A stretch of DNA of 64,000 bases from positions 83,481-147,480 of the forward strand of contig DATLXN010000014.1 of NCBI GenBank assembly GCA_035575715.1, given 5' to 3'. The position numbers were made by a program, and so were the translations under genes. Position 1 is the first letter of the stretch. Every line of letters starts with the position of its first letter. The DNA comes from JACCSI01 sp035575715 (GTDB taxonomy: Bacteria; Acidobacteriota; Vicinamibacteria; Vicinamibacterales; UBA2999). Positions 54,756-64,000 of the stretch are shown piece after piece. A model generated the notes under the pieces. It did not search any database. It worked only from the letters and a program-made list of their open reading frames with translations, and was not told the DNA's origin.

Positions 54756-55667
54756 GTGAACCATCAGCTGCGCGGGCTTGCCAAGCGACTGCCGCTCGAG
54801 TCGATGCTTGGCGCATATCTGTCACTCCGGTCGCTCGACGGCATTGCCGTGCTCTGCTACCACGCGATTCGACGCGATCACGTGACGGACAGTCAGTTGC
54901 CGTTCGCCGGCATCCACGTTCGCACCTCGACGTTTGCCCGACACTGCCGCACGTTGTCGCGCTACTGCCATCCGATCTCGCTGAACGACTGGCGTGCCTA
55001 TCGCGCTGGCCGGGGCTCGTTGCCGGCGCGCCCAGTAATGTTGACCTTCGACGATGGCTACCAGTCAGTCCTCAGTGAAGCGCTGCCTTTGCTCGAGACG
55101 TACAAAATTCCCGCGATGGTCTTCGTCTGCACCGAGCCGGTGCTCAACGGCGAGATGTTCTGGTACGACGCGATGGGTTACGCCGGCGATGAGGTCGGCG
55201 TCGAACCGCTGAAGGAAGCCGACCACGAACGCTGGAAGGCTGCAGTCGATGCCGTAAGGCGAACCGTAGCATCCGACGACCCGTTAGCACCGCTGACGCC
55301 CGATGGTGTCAGAACACTGGCTCGCCACGGCTTGATTGAGATCGGCGGTCACACGCACCGGCATCCGATCCTCGCGCGAGTGCCACTCGAGGTGCAACGC
55401 GAAGAAATAGAAACCAATCTCGACACGTTGCAGAAATGGACCGGCCAGCGACCGCGCGCATTTGCCTATCCCAATGGGCGTCCCGACGTCGACTTTACCG
55501 AGGCAACCTGCGATGCCTTACGCAGCGCATCGATCGAGTTTGCGTTCACCACCGAGGAGCGGTTGGCGAAACCCGACGTCAGTCCGCTGCACGTCCCTCG
55601 CTTCATGGCCACTGACGGGTTGACCGCAGATGAATTGCTCTACCGGCTGGCCCGCGCGTGGCGATGA
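54756..55667 (+). CDS. Polysaccharide deacetylase (NodB domain)
   Basis: A 303-residue carbohydrate esterase family 4 protein. VMLTFDDGYQSVLSEALPLL contains the catalytic Asp and metal-binding Asp. IGGHTHRHPILARVPLEVQR has the H-x3-H zinc ligands, and RAFAYPNGRPDVDF and VPRFMATDGLTADELL follow. It removes N-acetyl groups from hexosamine polymers or precursors. No signal peptide is evident, so it may act in the cytoplasm on lipid-linked or nucleotide-bound sugars. GTG start after a 64-base gap without recognisable features. Confidence 0.88.
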   Translation: MNHQLRGLAKRLPLESMLGAYLSLRSLDGIAVLCYHAIRRDHVTDSQLPFAGIHVRTSTFARHCRTLSRYCHPISLNDWRAYRAGRGSLPARPVMLTFDDGYQSVLSEALPLLETYKIPAMVFVCTEPVLNGEMFWYDAMGYAGDEVGVEPLKEADHERWKAAVDAVRRTVASDDPLAPLTPDGVRTLARHGLIEIGGHTHRHPILARVPLEVQREEIETNLDTLQKWTGQRPRAFAYPNGRPDVDFTEATCDALRSASIEFAFTTEERLAKPDVSPLHVPRFMATDGLTADELLYRLARAWR

Positions 55668-56902
55668 AGTCTCGCGTGCTGGTAGTGATGCCGGGGCATC
55701 TATCGACGACGCCTCGACTGCTCAAGGTGGCCGACGCCGCGAGCGAGGCTGGCTACCAGGTGCGCGTGGTGAGCGCGTCATTCCTTGATTGGGCCGTTGC
55801 TGCCGACGAGATGACCGCCGCGAGCCGAACCTGGCAGTGGCAGCGCGTCGAATTTCGCCGTGGGGTGGCAACGGCGACATACCTGACGACCGGCGCACGT
55901 CGGCATGTGGCGCGGACGATCCTGAGGATGGCAGATCCAGCGGCGGCGCCGTGGTGGGCAGTCACACGCGCGTTATCGCGCGCGCACGATGAACTTGTGA
56001 GCCGGGCGCTCACCGAACCGTTTGATCTCGTGGTCGGGGGGTCAGTCGGTGGCTTGGGCGTCATTCCGGAAATAGCGGCGCGTGCGAAGGTCCCCTTCGG
56101 CTTGGATCTCGAGGATCTGCACACCGGTGAACTTGATGCTCGGGACGGCGGGCTGCAGCACGACGCGGCGCGGCGTGTCTTGCGCGAAGTGCTCCCAAAA
56201 GCCGCGTTTGTGACGACGTCCACTTCCTTGATGGCCGACGCCTACCGCGATGGGTTTGGTGTCGCTCCTTCGGTACTGCACAACGTGTTCTCGTTGCCTG
56301 ACTATCAGGTGTTGGATCCGGTTGAAGGTGGCGCGCTACGGTTGTACTGGTTCAGCCAGACCATCGGTCCTGGCCGAGGGCTTGAGGACGCTATTACGGC
56401 GATTGGGTTGGCAAACATCGACGCGGTGTTGACGCTGCGGGGCCGATCCGATGACACCTATGTCGCGGGCCTCCACCGCCTCGCCGCGCAGGCCGCCCCG
56501 AGAGCCCGCCTTGCCGTCGAGCCACCTGCCGCGCCCGACAGCATGCTGGCCTTGTGTGCCCAGCATGACATCGGTCTCGCACTCGAGACACAAGCCATTC
56601 CTAATCACCGCGTCTGCCTGGCGAACAAGATTTTCACCTATCTACCGATGGGACTGCCCGTGGTCGTTAGCGATACGCCGGCGCATCGATGGATATCTGG
56701 GCAGCTCGGCGACGCTGCATTCTTATATCCCTCTGGGCAGGTTGACGTCTTTGCAGAACATCTGCGACGGTTCGCGTCAGACCGCAATCGCCTGCTCGGT
56801 GCGCGTCGCGCAGCACGACAGGCAGCCGTCAAACGTTGGCGGTGGGATCATCGCGAAGAGCGCGATGTCCTGCTCGCGCTGATGACAAGGGCGCTGGCGT
56901 GA
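55658..56902 (+). CDS. GT-B glycosyltransferase
   Basis: A 414-residue protein of the GT4-like type. VLVVMPGHLSTTPRLLKVAD begins the N-domain, and LEDLHTGELDARDGGLQHDA, FVTTSTSLMADAYRDGFGVA, YWFSQTIGPGRGLEDAITAI and FTYLPMGLPVVVSDTPAHRW define the C-domain. The EX7E motif is poorly preserved. GTG at 55658 or ATG at 55664. It overlaps the deacetylase stop by 10 bases. Confidence 0.78.
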   Translation: MAMKSRVLVVMPGHLSTTPRLLKVADAASEAGYQVRVVSASFLDWAVAADEMTAASRTWQWQRVEFRRGVATATYLTTGARRHVARTILRMADPAAAPWWAVTRALSRAHDELVSRALTEPFDLVVGGSVGGLGVIPEIAARAKVPFGLDLEDLHTGELDARDGGLQHDAARRVLREVLPKAAFVTTSTSLMADAYRDGFGVAPSVLHNVFSLPDYQVLDPVEGGALRLYWFSQTIGPGRGLEDAITAIGLANIDAVLTLRGRSDDTYVAGLHRLAAQAAPRARLAVEPPAAPDSMLALCAQHDIGLALETQAIPNHRVCLANKIFTYLPMGLPVVVSDTPAHRWISGQLGDAAFLYPSGQVDVFAEHLRRFASDRNRLLGARRAARQAAVKRWRWDHREERDVLLALMTRALA

Positions 56903-57942
56903 ACATCCTGCTGCTCATGGACGCCTACATTCGCGTCCCGCCTTTGCATTACGGCGGCATCGAGCGCGTGGTGGCCGATCTCGCCGATGGTTTGGTGTTG
57001 CGGGGCCACAACGTGACGTTATGGGCGGCGCCCGGGTCCCGCACCGACGCTGCGCTCGAGTCATTTGGTCGCGAAGGCGAGTGGACAGGCTGGAGCAACG
57101 TGCGCAATACGCTCACCCTTGGCGGACGGTTCGCGCGAATGGGCCGGCGGTTCGATGTCATTCACAACTTTGGCCGGCTGGCCTACCTGCTGTCGATCGC
57201 GCGGCATCGGGTCGGCAAGGTACAGACCTACATGCGTCCGGTGAATCCAGCGAACATGAAACTTTTCGGTCGCGTCGGCGCCCGCGAACTGGTGTTTACG
57301 GCGGTCAGTGATGCCATCCGGCGGACCGGCGCGCCGGGCGGTGGCGACTGGCGTGTGATCTACAACTGCGCGCGTCCCGCGCTTTACACGCTGTCGACAA
57401 ACGTCGACGCGGCGCGCGCGCCGCTGTTGTTCCTGGGCAGACTCGAGCGTTGCAAGGGCGCCCACACGGCGATTGACGTGGCACGCGCCGCCAATCGCAA
57501 GCTGATCATCGCCGGCAACGTATCGACAGTGCCTCACGAGAAGGACTACTTCGAGCGCGAACTGAAGCCACGCTTCGACGGCGAATTGATCTCCTACATC
57601 GGCCCGGTCAATGACCAACAGAAGATCAAACTGCTCGGCGAGTCGGCCGCGCTGATGATGCCGATCGAGTGGGAAGAACCGTTCCCGGTCACGCTGCCGG
57701 AAGCGATGTTGTGCGGTACGCCGTTGATTGCCTTTCGCCGCGGCGGCGTGCCGGAAGGGATCATCGACGGCGTCACCGGCTTTGTCTGCGACACTCCGGA
57801 TCAGATGCGCGACAGCATCGCGCGATTGCCGGAGATCGACCGACGCGCGTGCCGCGCCGACGCCGAGCGACGATTCAGCGACGAAGTGATTACCTCAGCC
57901 TACGAGTCGCTGTACGAAGAACTGGTGAGTGCCGGAGGGTGA
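56899..57942 (+). CDS. Family 4 glycosyltransferase
   Basis: A 347-residue GT-B enzyme. MNILLLMDAYIRVPPLHYGG then IERVVADLADGLVLRGHNVT is the typical GT4 N-terminus; LLFLGRLERCKGAHTAIDVA and MPIEWEEPFPVTLPEAMLCG (EX7E) are the donor site. GTG start overlaps the preceding TGA. The upstream part of the frame (from 56836) is inside the previous gene. Confidence 0.88.
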   Translation: MNILLLMDAYIRVPPLHYGGIERVVADLADGLVLRGHNVTLWAAPGSRTDAALESFGREGEWTGWSNVRNTLTLGGRFARMGRRFDVIHNFGRLAYLLSIARHRVGKVQTYMRPVNPANMKLFGRVGARELVFTAVSDAIRRTGAPGGGDWRVIYNCARPALYTLSTNVDAARAPLLFLGRLERCKGAHTAIDVARAANRKLIIAGNVSTVPHEKDYFERELKPRFDGELISYIGPVNDQQKIKLLGESAALMMPIEWEEPFPVTLPEAMLCGTPLIAFRRGGVPEGIIDGVTGFVCDTPDQMRDSIARLPEIDRRACRADAERRFSDEVITSAYESLYEELVSAGG

Positions 57943-58610
57943 GTATTTCGTTACCACGGGGCCAGTGGCTGAATGTCGGCTCAGGGCCGACGGTTGTTCC
58001 GGGCTGGATCAGCATCGATGGCTCGTGGCAGGCATGGCTCGCCGAACGGCCATTGTTTGCACGTGCGGCAGCAACAGTCACGGGCCGCGAAACAGGTCAC
58101 TGGCCGGAGGGGATCGTGTGTCGCGACGTGCGCGAAGGACTCGGATGGCCTGACGCCAGCGTCGCTGTCGTCTACAGCTCTCATTTCATCGAGCACCTGA
58201 CGCGCGACGACGCCCGTGCGTTTCTCCGGGAGTGCTATCGCGTGCTCGCACCCGGCGGCATTTGTCGCATCGTGACGCCGGACTTGCACGCGTGGGCTCG
58301 CCAGTACATCGACGCGAAGCCCGGCACGGGCGCGGGTGACGTGTTTCTCGCCGCCACGCTACTCGTCCCGGACGAAACGGCGCCGCCGCAGCCATGGTTG
58401 CAGTGGTATCGCGCCCGGACGCAGTTCGAGACCCATAAGTGGCTTTACGACGGCGAAAGTTTGGCCAACGCTCTGACCGCTGCCGGCTTTGCTGAAGCGA
58501 CGGTGCGTGACTATCTCGACAGCGCCATTCCGCGCGAGTCCCTGGCGCTGGTGGAAATTCGTGAACGGATCGCCAATGGCGAAGGCGTCGTTGTCGAAGC
58601 GGTCCGTTGA
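57939..58610 (+). CDS. SAM-dependent methyltransferase
   Basis: A 223-residue class I methyltransferase. WLNVGSGPTVVPGWISIDGS is the AdoMet motif, followed by VVYSSHFIEHLTRDDARAFL and CYRVLAPGGICRIVTPDLHA. The layout matches the methyltransferase at 41733, with which it is probably paralogous. The GTG at 57939 overlaps the previous TGA. Target sugar unknown. Confidence 0.86.
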   Translation: MSISLPRGQWLNVGSGPTVVPGWISIDGSWQAWLAERPLFARAAATVTGRETGHWPEGIVCRDVREGLGWPDASVAVVYSSHFIEHLTRDDARAFLRECYRVLAPGGICRIVTPDLHAWARQYIDAKPGTGAGDVFLAATLLVPDETAPPQPWLQWYRARTQFETHKWLYDGESLANALTAAGFAEATVRDYLDSAIPRESLALVEIRERIANGEGVVVEAVR

Positions 58611-59923
58611 AGCGCCTGCTTTTTGTCAGCCCACACTATCCGCCCGATGGCGCCGCCGGCACACACCGCGCCCGTGTGCTCGCCCCTTACCTCCGGCGTC
58701 ATGGCTGGCGGCCAACCGTCTTGACGGTGGATCGCGCGGCCTACGAAGGCACCCTGGACCTCGAACTCGAACAGATGGCGGACAACGGTGTGGAGGTGAT
58801 TCGCGCCTCGGCGCTGAGTGCGACATGGACGCGTCGACTGGGCGTCGGTGACCTGGGCCTGCGCGCCTTGCCGGGACTTCGGTCCGCGGCGCGTCACGAG
58901 TTGGCGCGCGGCGGTTACCACGCAATTTACGTGACGACGTATCCGATCTATCCGGCGTTGCTCGGCCCGTCGCTGAAACGCGAATTCGGCGTACCGTTCG
59001 TGCTGGATCTGCAGGATCCGTGGGTCGGCGCGTGGGGCGCATCGGTAGGACCGGGCACCGATGGCGCTCCGAATCTCAAAAGCCGCATCAGCCGCACGGT
59101 CGCAGCCGTGATCGAGCGGCGCGTGGTGCCGCACGCGGACGCGTTGACCAGTGTCTCGAGTGAGTTACTCGACTCACTGCGTGCAACCTACCCGGTGTTG
59201 GATGCTCGCCCGTCACTGGAGCTGCCGATTGGCCTCGACCCGCGCGACGTCGAGCTCGCGTCATCGCACCACACGCGCAATCCTTTCTTCGACAGCGCTG
59301 ACGGCATGTGCCATGTGTCTTACGTCGGGACGTTGCTGCCGCTTGCGATGGACGTCGTGCGGGTGTTGTTCGAGGGCGTCCGCGAGTTGCGTCGCACCGA
59401 TCCGGCGCTGGCGGCGCGGCTGCGTCTGCACTTCATCGGTACGAGTAACCAGGCACAACCCGGCGGAGCCGAACGTGCGCTGATGCTGGCGCGCGAGATG
59501 GGCATCGGCGACCTGATCTCGGAACACGCGGCGCGCGTGCCATTCGCGGCTGCCTTACGGGCGCAGCTCGCCTCGACCGCGTTACTGATCGTGGGAAGCA
59601 CTGAAGCCCGATATACGGCGAGTAAAGTGGCCCCCGCACTGGCGTCGGGACGGCCGATCCTGGCGCTCGCTCACGCACAAAGCGATGCGGTACGGCAGCT
59701 ACGAAACGCCAATGATGCGACGGTCCAAGTGATCGGGTTTGACAATCCAGCGTCGCTGCGCGCGTGTGTGGAGCCGGTGTCCCAGGTCCTCCGCGAATGG
59801 CTGCGAGTATCGCCGACGTCGCGGCCACCTGCGGAGCGGCTGGCGAGGATGTCGGCATTGACTGCGCCGGTATTGGCCGGACGCCTGGCCGGCTTACTTG
59901 ACCGCGTGACTGGGCCGTCTTGA
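58607..59923 (+). CDS. Glycosyltransferase (GT-B type)
   Basis: A 438-residue protein. MKRLLFVSPHYPPDGAAGTH RARVLAPYLRRHGWRPTVLT is the N-terminal motif; VPFVLDLQDPWVGAWG, IERRVVPHADALTSVSSELL and CHVSYVGTLLPLAMDVVRVL follow. The donor region (YTASKVAPALASGRPILALA) lacks the strict EX7E. A TTG start overlapping the preceding TGA is used, with the conserved N-terminus beginning right there. Confidence 0.8.
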   Translation: MKRLLFVSPHYPPDGAAGTHRARVLAPYLRRHGWRPTVLTVDRAAYEGTLDLELEQMADNGVEVIRASALSATWTRRLGVGDLGLRALPGLRSAARHELARGGYHAIYVTTYPIYPALLGPSLKREFGVPFVLDLQDPWVGAWGASVGPGTDGAPNLKSRISRTVAAVIERRVVPHADALTSVSSELLDSLRATYPVLDARPSLELPIGLDPRDVELASSHHTRNPFFDSADGMCHVSYVGTLLPLAMDVVRVLFEGVRELRRTDPALAARLRLHFIGTSNQAQPGGAERALMLAREMGIGDLISEHAARVPFAAALRAQLASTALLIVGSTEARYTASKVAPALASGRPILALAHAQSDAVRQLRNANDATVQVIGFDNPASLRACVEPVSQVLREWLRVSPTSRPPAERLARMSALTAPVLAGRLAGLLDRVTGPS

Positions 59924-62331
59924 TCGAGCGCCCTTACCGCGTCACGTTCCTGATGACGCACCCGGTGCAGTACCTGTCGCCGTGGTTCCGATGGATGCAT
60001 GCTAACAGTTCGTCGCTCCGCCTGACCGTCCTCTACGCGGTGCAGCCGACCGACACCGCTCAGGCCACGGGGTTTGGCGACGAGAGATTCGCATGGAGTG
60101 GCGATCTGCTCGGAGGCTACGAGTCGCGCATTCTCACTCCGGGTCGATCGGACGCGTCGATCGATGCCGCCGCGTTCTCGACCGTCGATGTGCCGGACCT
60201 CGAAGAAGCATTGGCGGAAACGGCTCCTGATGCCGTCGTCGTGCCGGGGTGGCACGCGGCATTTTACCGGCGCGCCTTTGCGATCTGTCGCAGGCGTGGA
60301 TGGCCGGCCGTCTATCGCGGTGATACGCACCTCGCGTCTGGGCGGCGCGGGCTCTCGCATCGGATCTGGCGTCGCGCCTCGCGCCGCCGTCTTGCTGCCT
60401 ACAGTGCGTATCTCGCCGTGGGCACCCGCTCGCGCGAGTACCTGCAGGCGGGCGGCGCGGCCGAACCGCTGGTGTTTCAGTCGCCGCACGCCGTCGACAA
60501 CGATACATTCGACCACCAGGCTCGCAATACGTCACGCGCGCAGGCACGCGCCCAGTTTGGTCTCGCGCCGGAACAGTTCACCGTCCTGTTCGCCGGCAAG
60601 CTGCAAGAGAAGAAGCGGCCGCTCGACGCGATCCGAGCGGTGGCCCGCATCGCCGATGCGCAACTGCTGATCGTCGGCACTGGGCCGTTGGAGGCGTCAT
60701 GCCGGGCAGAAGCGGCGCAACTCGGTGTCGCGACCCGGTTCGCGGGCTTCCTCAATCAGGACGCGATCGTTCAGAGCTATGTCGCGGCTGATTGTCTGGT
60801 GCTGCCCAGCGACGGACGCGAAACCTGGGGCCTGGTCGTGAACGAGGCGATGGCGACTGGTCTTCCAGCAGTCGTCAGTGACGAAGTTGGCTGCCAGCCC
60901 GACCTCGTCATCGAGGGGCGGACCGGTGCGGTGGCCCGGTGTGGCGACATCACCAGCCTGGCTGACGCACTCGAGCGGATCCGGCGGCCGCTGCTCGGCG
61001 GCCACCGCTTCGACGAGGCGTGCCGGCATGTCGCGGCGCAACATTCATTTGCCGCTGCGACCACCGGTCTGGATGCTGCCTGCGTCCGGCTCGGCTTGCA
61101 GCGCAGCACGCGCATCGCCAATAGCCTCCAAAAGCGGCAGGTGTTGGCGCTGTGCGGTCACATGGTGGTCGCCGGCGGCATGGAGCGCATGACCTTCGAG
61201 GTGTTGCGCACATTGCGTGCTGATGCGGGCGTCCACGTACTGGTCAATCGGTGGGCGAGCTCTCGCATTGTGCGTCTGGCCGAAGACGCCGCTGTCGCCT
61301 GGCAGACCTACCGCTGCGAAGAACCGCTGATCCGGCGGTTATCGGTGGTGACCGCGTGGCGCATTGTGTCCGACGTCGTCGGTGGCAGCTCGGACGTCAT
61401 TCGTCATGCGGTGCAATCGCGAGCAAGCCACATCGTCGTCCCTGATTTCTTGATCGCTGTGCGCCATTGGCCGGCGTTGGTGGTGCTGCGCCTACTCGGC
61501 CGCCGGGTCGTGTTGCGCGTGGGAATGGCACCAGCCGATGGCGTGTTCTATGCGCGCCTGTGGAGGTGGATGGTCAACTCTGCCGTCGACCGGGTCGTTT
61601 GCAACTCGCAATTTTTCAGGGAGCTCGTGCTGCAACACGGTCTACCGGCCCACAAGGTGGCGGTCATTCGCAACACCGTCGCCACACGGCGGCCGCACGC
61701 GACGGCCGCGGCGTCGCCGATGCGGGTGATCTTCGTTGGCCAGTTGATTCCCGGCAAGGGGATCGATCTCCTGCTGGACGCCGTGTCACTGCTCCGCGCC
61801 GAAGGTCTTCCCGTCACGCTCGACATCGTCGGTGAATTGGAGGGCGGGGAATCGCCGGCCTACCGTGGTCACCGCGGCACGCTTATCGATAGAGCCGCCG
61901 CGGCCGATTTGGTGGATGCCGTCCGATTCCTGGGTTTGCGCGACGATGTCCCGGGGCTGATGGTGCAGGCGGTGGTGCACTGCTGTCCGTCGCGCCTCGA
62001 CCTGCGCGAAGGGATGGCCGGCGTCGTCCTCGAGGCAAAAGCTGCGGGCATCCCGTCGATCGTGACGCGCAGTGGATCGTTACCGGAACTTGTTGTCCAC
62101 CGCGTCGATGGCTGGATCGCGGACGACACAGCGGCGTCAGTGGCGAGCGGCCTAAGATACTTTCTGACCAACGAGGAGGACCGACGCGTCGCCGGGCGTG
62201 CCGCGCTGGCCTCGCTCGCCCGATTCGATCGACCGACGTTCGAGCGCGCCTGGCGGACCGAATTCGGGTTGGACGTAGTCACGCCCGAACCGTACGGCTT
62301 GGCTGCGTCCGAGGTCCACGAATCGCGATGA
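59920..62331 (+). CDS. Tandem two-domain glycosyltransferase (two GT4 modules)
   Basis: An 803-residue protein made of two complete GT-B modules. The first (1-390) has VTFLMTHPVQYLSPWFRWMH, VLFAGKLQEKKRPLDAIRAV and the EX7E motif in GRETWGLVVNEAMATGLPAV. The second (405-790) has VLALCGHMVVAGGMERMTFE, RVIFVGQLIPGKGIDLLLDA and REGMAGVVLEAKAAGIPSIV. Both keep the donor-site glutamates, so both may be active and could add two successive sugars. TTG start overlapping the previous TGA; its stop overlaps the next ATG. Confidence 0.88.
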   Translation: MIERPYRVTFLMTHPVQYLSPWFRWMHANSSSLRLTVLYAVQPTDTAQATGFGDERFAWSGDLLGGYESRILTPGRSDASIDAAAFSTVDVPDLEEALAETAPDAVVVPGWHAAFYRRAFAICRRRGWPAVYRGDTHLASGRRGLSHRIWRRASRRRLAAYSAYLAVGTRSREYLQAGGAAEPLVFQSPHAVDNDTFDHQARNTSRAQARAQFGLAPEQFTVLFAGKLQEKKRPLDAIRAVARIADAQLLIVGTGPLEASCRAEAAQLGVATRFAGFLNQDAIVQSYVAADCLVLPSDGRETWGLVVNEAMATGLPAVVSDEVGCQPDLVIEGRTGAVARCGDITSLADALERIRRPLLGGHRFDEACRHVAAQHSFAAATTGLDAACVRLGLQRSTRIANSLQKRQVLALCGHMVVAGGMERMTFEVLRTLRADAGVHVLVNRWASSRIVRLAEDAAVAWQTYRCEEPLIRRLSVVTAWRIVSDVVGGSSDVIRHAVQSRASHIVVPDFLIAVRHWPALVVLRLLGRRVVLRVGMAPADGVFYARLWRWMVNSAVDRVVCNSQFFRELVLQHGLPAHKVAVIRNTVATRRPHATAAASPMRVIFVGQLIPGKGIDLLLDAVSLLRAEGLPVTLDIVGELEGGESPAYRGHRGTLIDRAAAADLVDAVRFLGLRDDVPGLMVQAVVHCCPSRLDLREGMAGVVLEAKAAGIPSIVTRSGSLPELVVHRVDGWIADDTAASVASGLRYFLTNEEDRRVAGRAALASLARFDRPTFERAWRTEFGLDVVTPEPYGLAASEVHESR

Positions 62332-64000
62332 TTGGTGTGTTCGGTCACTGGCCGGCATCGGGCCACGGCTCGAGCTCGGTCGTCAGCCAAATGGCTGCGG
62401 CGCTGCGTTCGAATCCGAAGCAGGAGTTCGTCAGCGCCGCGGCGGACGCGATCACCATCGGCGGCCTGCACCTTCCAGGCGATGCGCCATCGTGGTGTGC
62501 CGAGAGTCGTGATGGCCGCGGCCTGCTGTGGATCGCCGGAGACGTGTTTGCGACGCGCGCGCCGTTACGGGCCCGCGAGACGGCTGGCGATTCAACGTGG
62601 CGACAAGATATCGCGGATGCACTGAAGCGGGACGGCCCGGCAGCGATCAATGCATTGAACGGCGAGTTCCAGCTCGCCTTCTGGGATCGCGAGGCGCGGG
62701 CGTTGACCTTGGCGGTCGATCGGTTCGCGACGCTGCCCCTTTATTGGTCGGCGAATCGTTCCGGTTTTACGTTTGCTTTTGGCGTCCGCGGTGTTCTGAT
62801 GGCGCCAGACGTCGCGCCGAATCCCGACGTAACGGCGATTCGTCAGGCGGTGACGTTTGCCGGTTACCGGTTGGGCGACAAAACGAACATCGTCGACGTT
62901 CGGGCGATGCGTCCGGCGCACACAGTGCACGTGACCGATCCGACCAGGGCGACGACACGATGTTACTGGTCGTGGTCGGATCTCCCAGAGCCTTCCGCCT
63001 TGCACCTCGACGAAGCGGTGGAGGAGTTACGACCGCGTTGGCGAACGGCGGTGACGCGGCGCTTGCTCGGGACGAAACAGCCGGGGCAGACACTCAGTGG
63101 GGGTCGCGATAGCCGCGCGATCCTTGCCGAGGCAACGCTGCACGCGCCGTCGTGGACGGCGTTCAGCTATGGCATCGCCGGATGCGACGATGTCCGGTTT
63201 GCGCAACAAGCGGCGCACGCCGCGGGCGCGAACTATCGCTTCCTGCCGTTGTACGGACGCGCTCATCCCGACTGGCTCGAACGACGCAGCGCCCACATTC
63301 AGCGCACCGATGGCCTGATCGATCTGATCGACCTGATGCATCTGGAAAATCACGCCGAACTGACGGCGGCTGTCGATTGTCAGTTGTCGGGCTACCTTGG
63401 GGACGTTATCGTCGGCACGACCTACGACCACGTCGCCTCGGAGGTTGACGCGACGATTGCGCTGTCATTCCTCGGCTCGCCGATGTCGCTGTCGTGGGAT
63501 GAGGCGCGCCAAGCCGTGCGCGAGCAATCCCAGTGGGACGGGTCAGGTGCCACCCGCGCGACGATTTTCGAGCACAAGTTCGCGCAGGCGATCGGCCGGC
63601 CGAACACGGCGTTGTCGGCGTCAGTCCGGGTCCGGCGCCCGTTCATCGACCTCGACGTCGTCGACTTCGCGATGAGTTTGCCGTCGCAGGTCCGCGCCGG
63701 GCTTTACGACGCCTGGGCGTTGTCGACGTATCAGACTTTGTTTGCAGATATCCCGGTGCAGAAGACCGGCGTCCCGCTTGGCAAGTCGCCATTGCGTCTG
63801 GCGAGCGTCAGGGTTGGACGACGTGTCCGTCGCGTCGCGAACCGTGTGCGGCGCGCTGCCGGCCTGACAGTGACTTCATTCTCACGGACCTACACCAATG
63901 ACGCCGAAGAATCGGCGAGCCCCGGGATTCGCGAGCGCATTGAAGCGACGATTCTCGCACCGCAATCGACCGTCGTCGAGCTGTGGGGACGCGAGATGGT
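62328..64000 (+). CDS. Asparagine-synthetase-like protein lacking the glutaminase Cys, partial
   Basis: At least 557 residues, open to the window end. The N-terminus MIGVFGHWPASGHGSSS has Ile in the place of the catalytic Cys2, so the glutaminase domain is probably inactive although its fold is present (LNGEFQLAFWDREARALTLA, DRFATLPLYW). The second domain keeps the ATP-pyrophosphatase loop LSGGRDSRAI (about 256-265) and QLSGYLGDVIVGTTYDHVAS. It may use free ammonia or another amine donor, or catalyse a different ATP-dependent amide formation on the glycan. ATG overlaps the previous TGA. Confidence 0.82.
   Translation, partial: MIGVFGHWPASGHGSSSVVSQMAAALRSNPKQEFVSAAADAITIGGLHLPGDAPSWCAESRDGRGLLWIAGDVFATRAPLRARETAGDSTWRQDIADALKRDGPAAINALNGEFQLAFWDREARALTLAVDRFATLPLYWSANRSGFTFAFGVRGVLMAPDVAPNPDVTAIRQAVTFAGYRLGDKTNIVDVRAMRPAHTVHVTDPTRATTRCYWSWSDLPEPSALHLDEAVEELRPRWRTAVTRRLLGTKQPGQTLSGGRDSRAILAEATLHAPSWTAFSYGIAGCDDVRFAQQAAHAAGANYRFLPLYGRAHPDWLERRSAHIQRTDGLIDLIDLMHLENHAELTAAVDCQLSGYLGDVIVGTTYDHVASEVDATIALSFLGSPMSLSWDEARQAVREQSQWDGSGATRATIFEHKFAQAIGRPNTALSASVRVRRPFIDLDVVDFAMSLPSQVRAGLYDAWALSTYQTLFADIPVQKTGVPLGKSPLRLASVRVGRRVRRVANRVRRAAGLTVTSFSRTYTNDAEESASPGIRERIEATILAPQSTVVELWGREM

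Overview
The window is a 64 kb piece of a high-GC bacterial chromosome. The housekeeping genes, the exopolysaccharide locus, the Ser/Thr kinase with TPR repeats and the style of the intergenic repeats suggest an Acidobacteriota member, perhaps Vicinamibacteria-like. That placement is inference; no rRNA gene is present to confirm it.

Layout. 1-12.3 kb holds the end of a class II ribonucleotide reductase gene, an ATP-dependent DNA ligase with its metallo-beta-lactamase-fold exonuclease, divergent recQ, a coiled-coil protein, an RraA-like protein, an alpha/beta hydrolase, an SDR oxidoreductase, an APC permease and a large Ser/Thr kinase. An OmpA-type gene broken by four single-base frameshifts follows. 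13,230-16,356 is a 3.1 kb IS1595-type transposon with 31 bp terminal inverted repeats and a 10 bp target duplication. Besides its transposase it carries several small genes, a leucine-type tRNA with anticodon UUA (predicted to read the stop codon UAA), a second tRNA-like element and a small membrane-protein reading frame interrupted by one in-frame UAA. 16.4-20.2 kb is a helicase/exonuclease pair resembling MrfA/MrfB. 20.2-34 kb is mostly minus-strand housekeeping: ribosomal protein bL31, agmatine-to-putrescine enzymes, rho, engB, lon, clpX, clpP, tig, tRNA-Leu(UAG), then an orphan Dam-type methylase.

34.3-64 kb is one long plus-strand surface-polysaccharide locus whose genes mostly overlap by 4 nt. 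It starts with a calcium-loop lipoprotein, a Fis-type HTH protein, an outer-membrane barrel and a Wza-like export protein. It continues with an asparagine synthetase, a GT-C type membrane protein, the Wzm/Wzt ABC exporter, methyltransferases, CDP-sugar genes (RfbF, RfbG, a 3,5-epimerase-like protein, a reductase/epimerase), a polysaccharide deacetylase and many GT-B glycosyltransferases. It runs off the end inside a second asparagine-synthetase-like gene that lacks the glutaminase cysteine. One methyltransferase (about 54.1 kb) is split by a frameshift.

The strongest lead is the transposon. A mobile element appears to carry its own UAA-suppressor tRNA next to a gene that would need one, while its intact genes end in UAG or UGA only. 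Secondary patterns are -10 boxes placed six bases before start codons (leaderless transcripts) and locus-specific heptanucleotide tandem repeats in many intergenic gaps.
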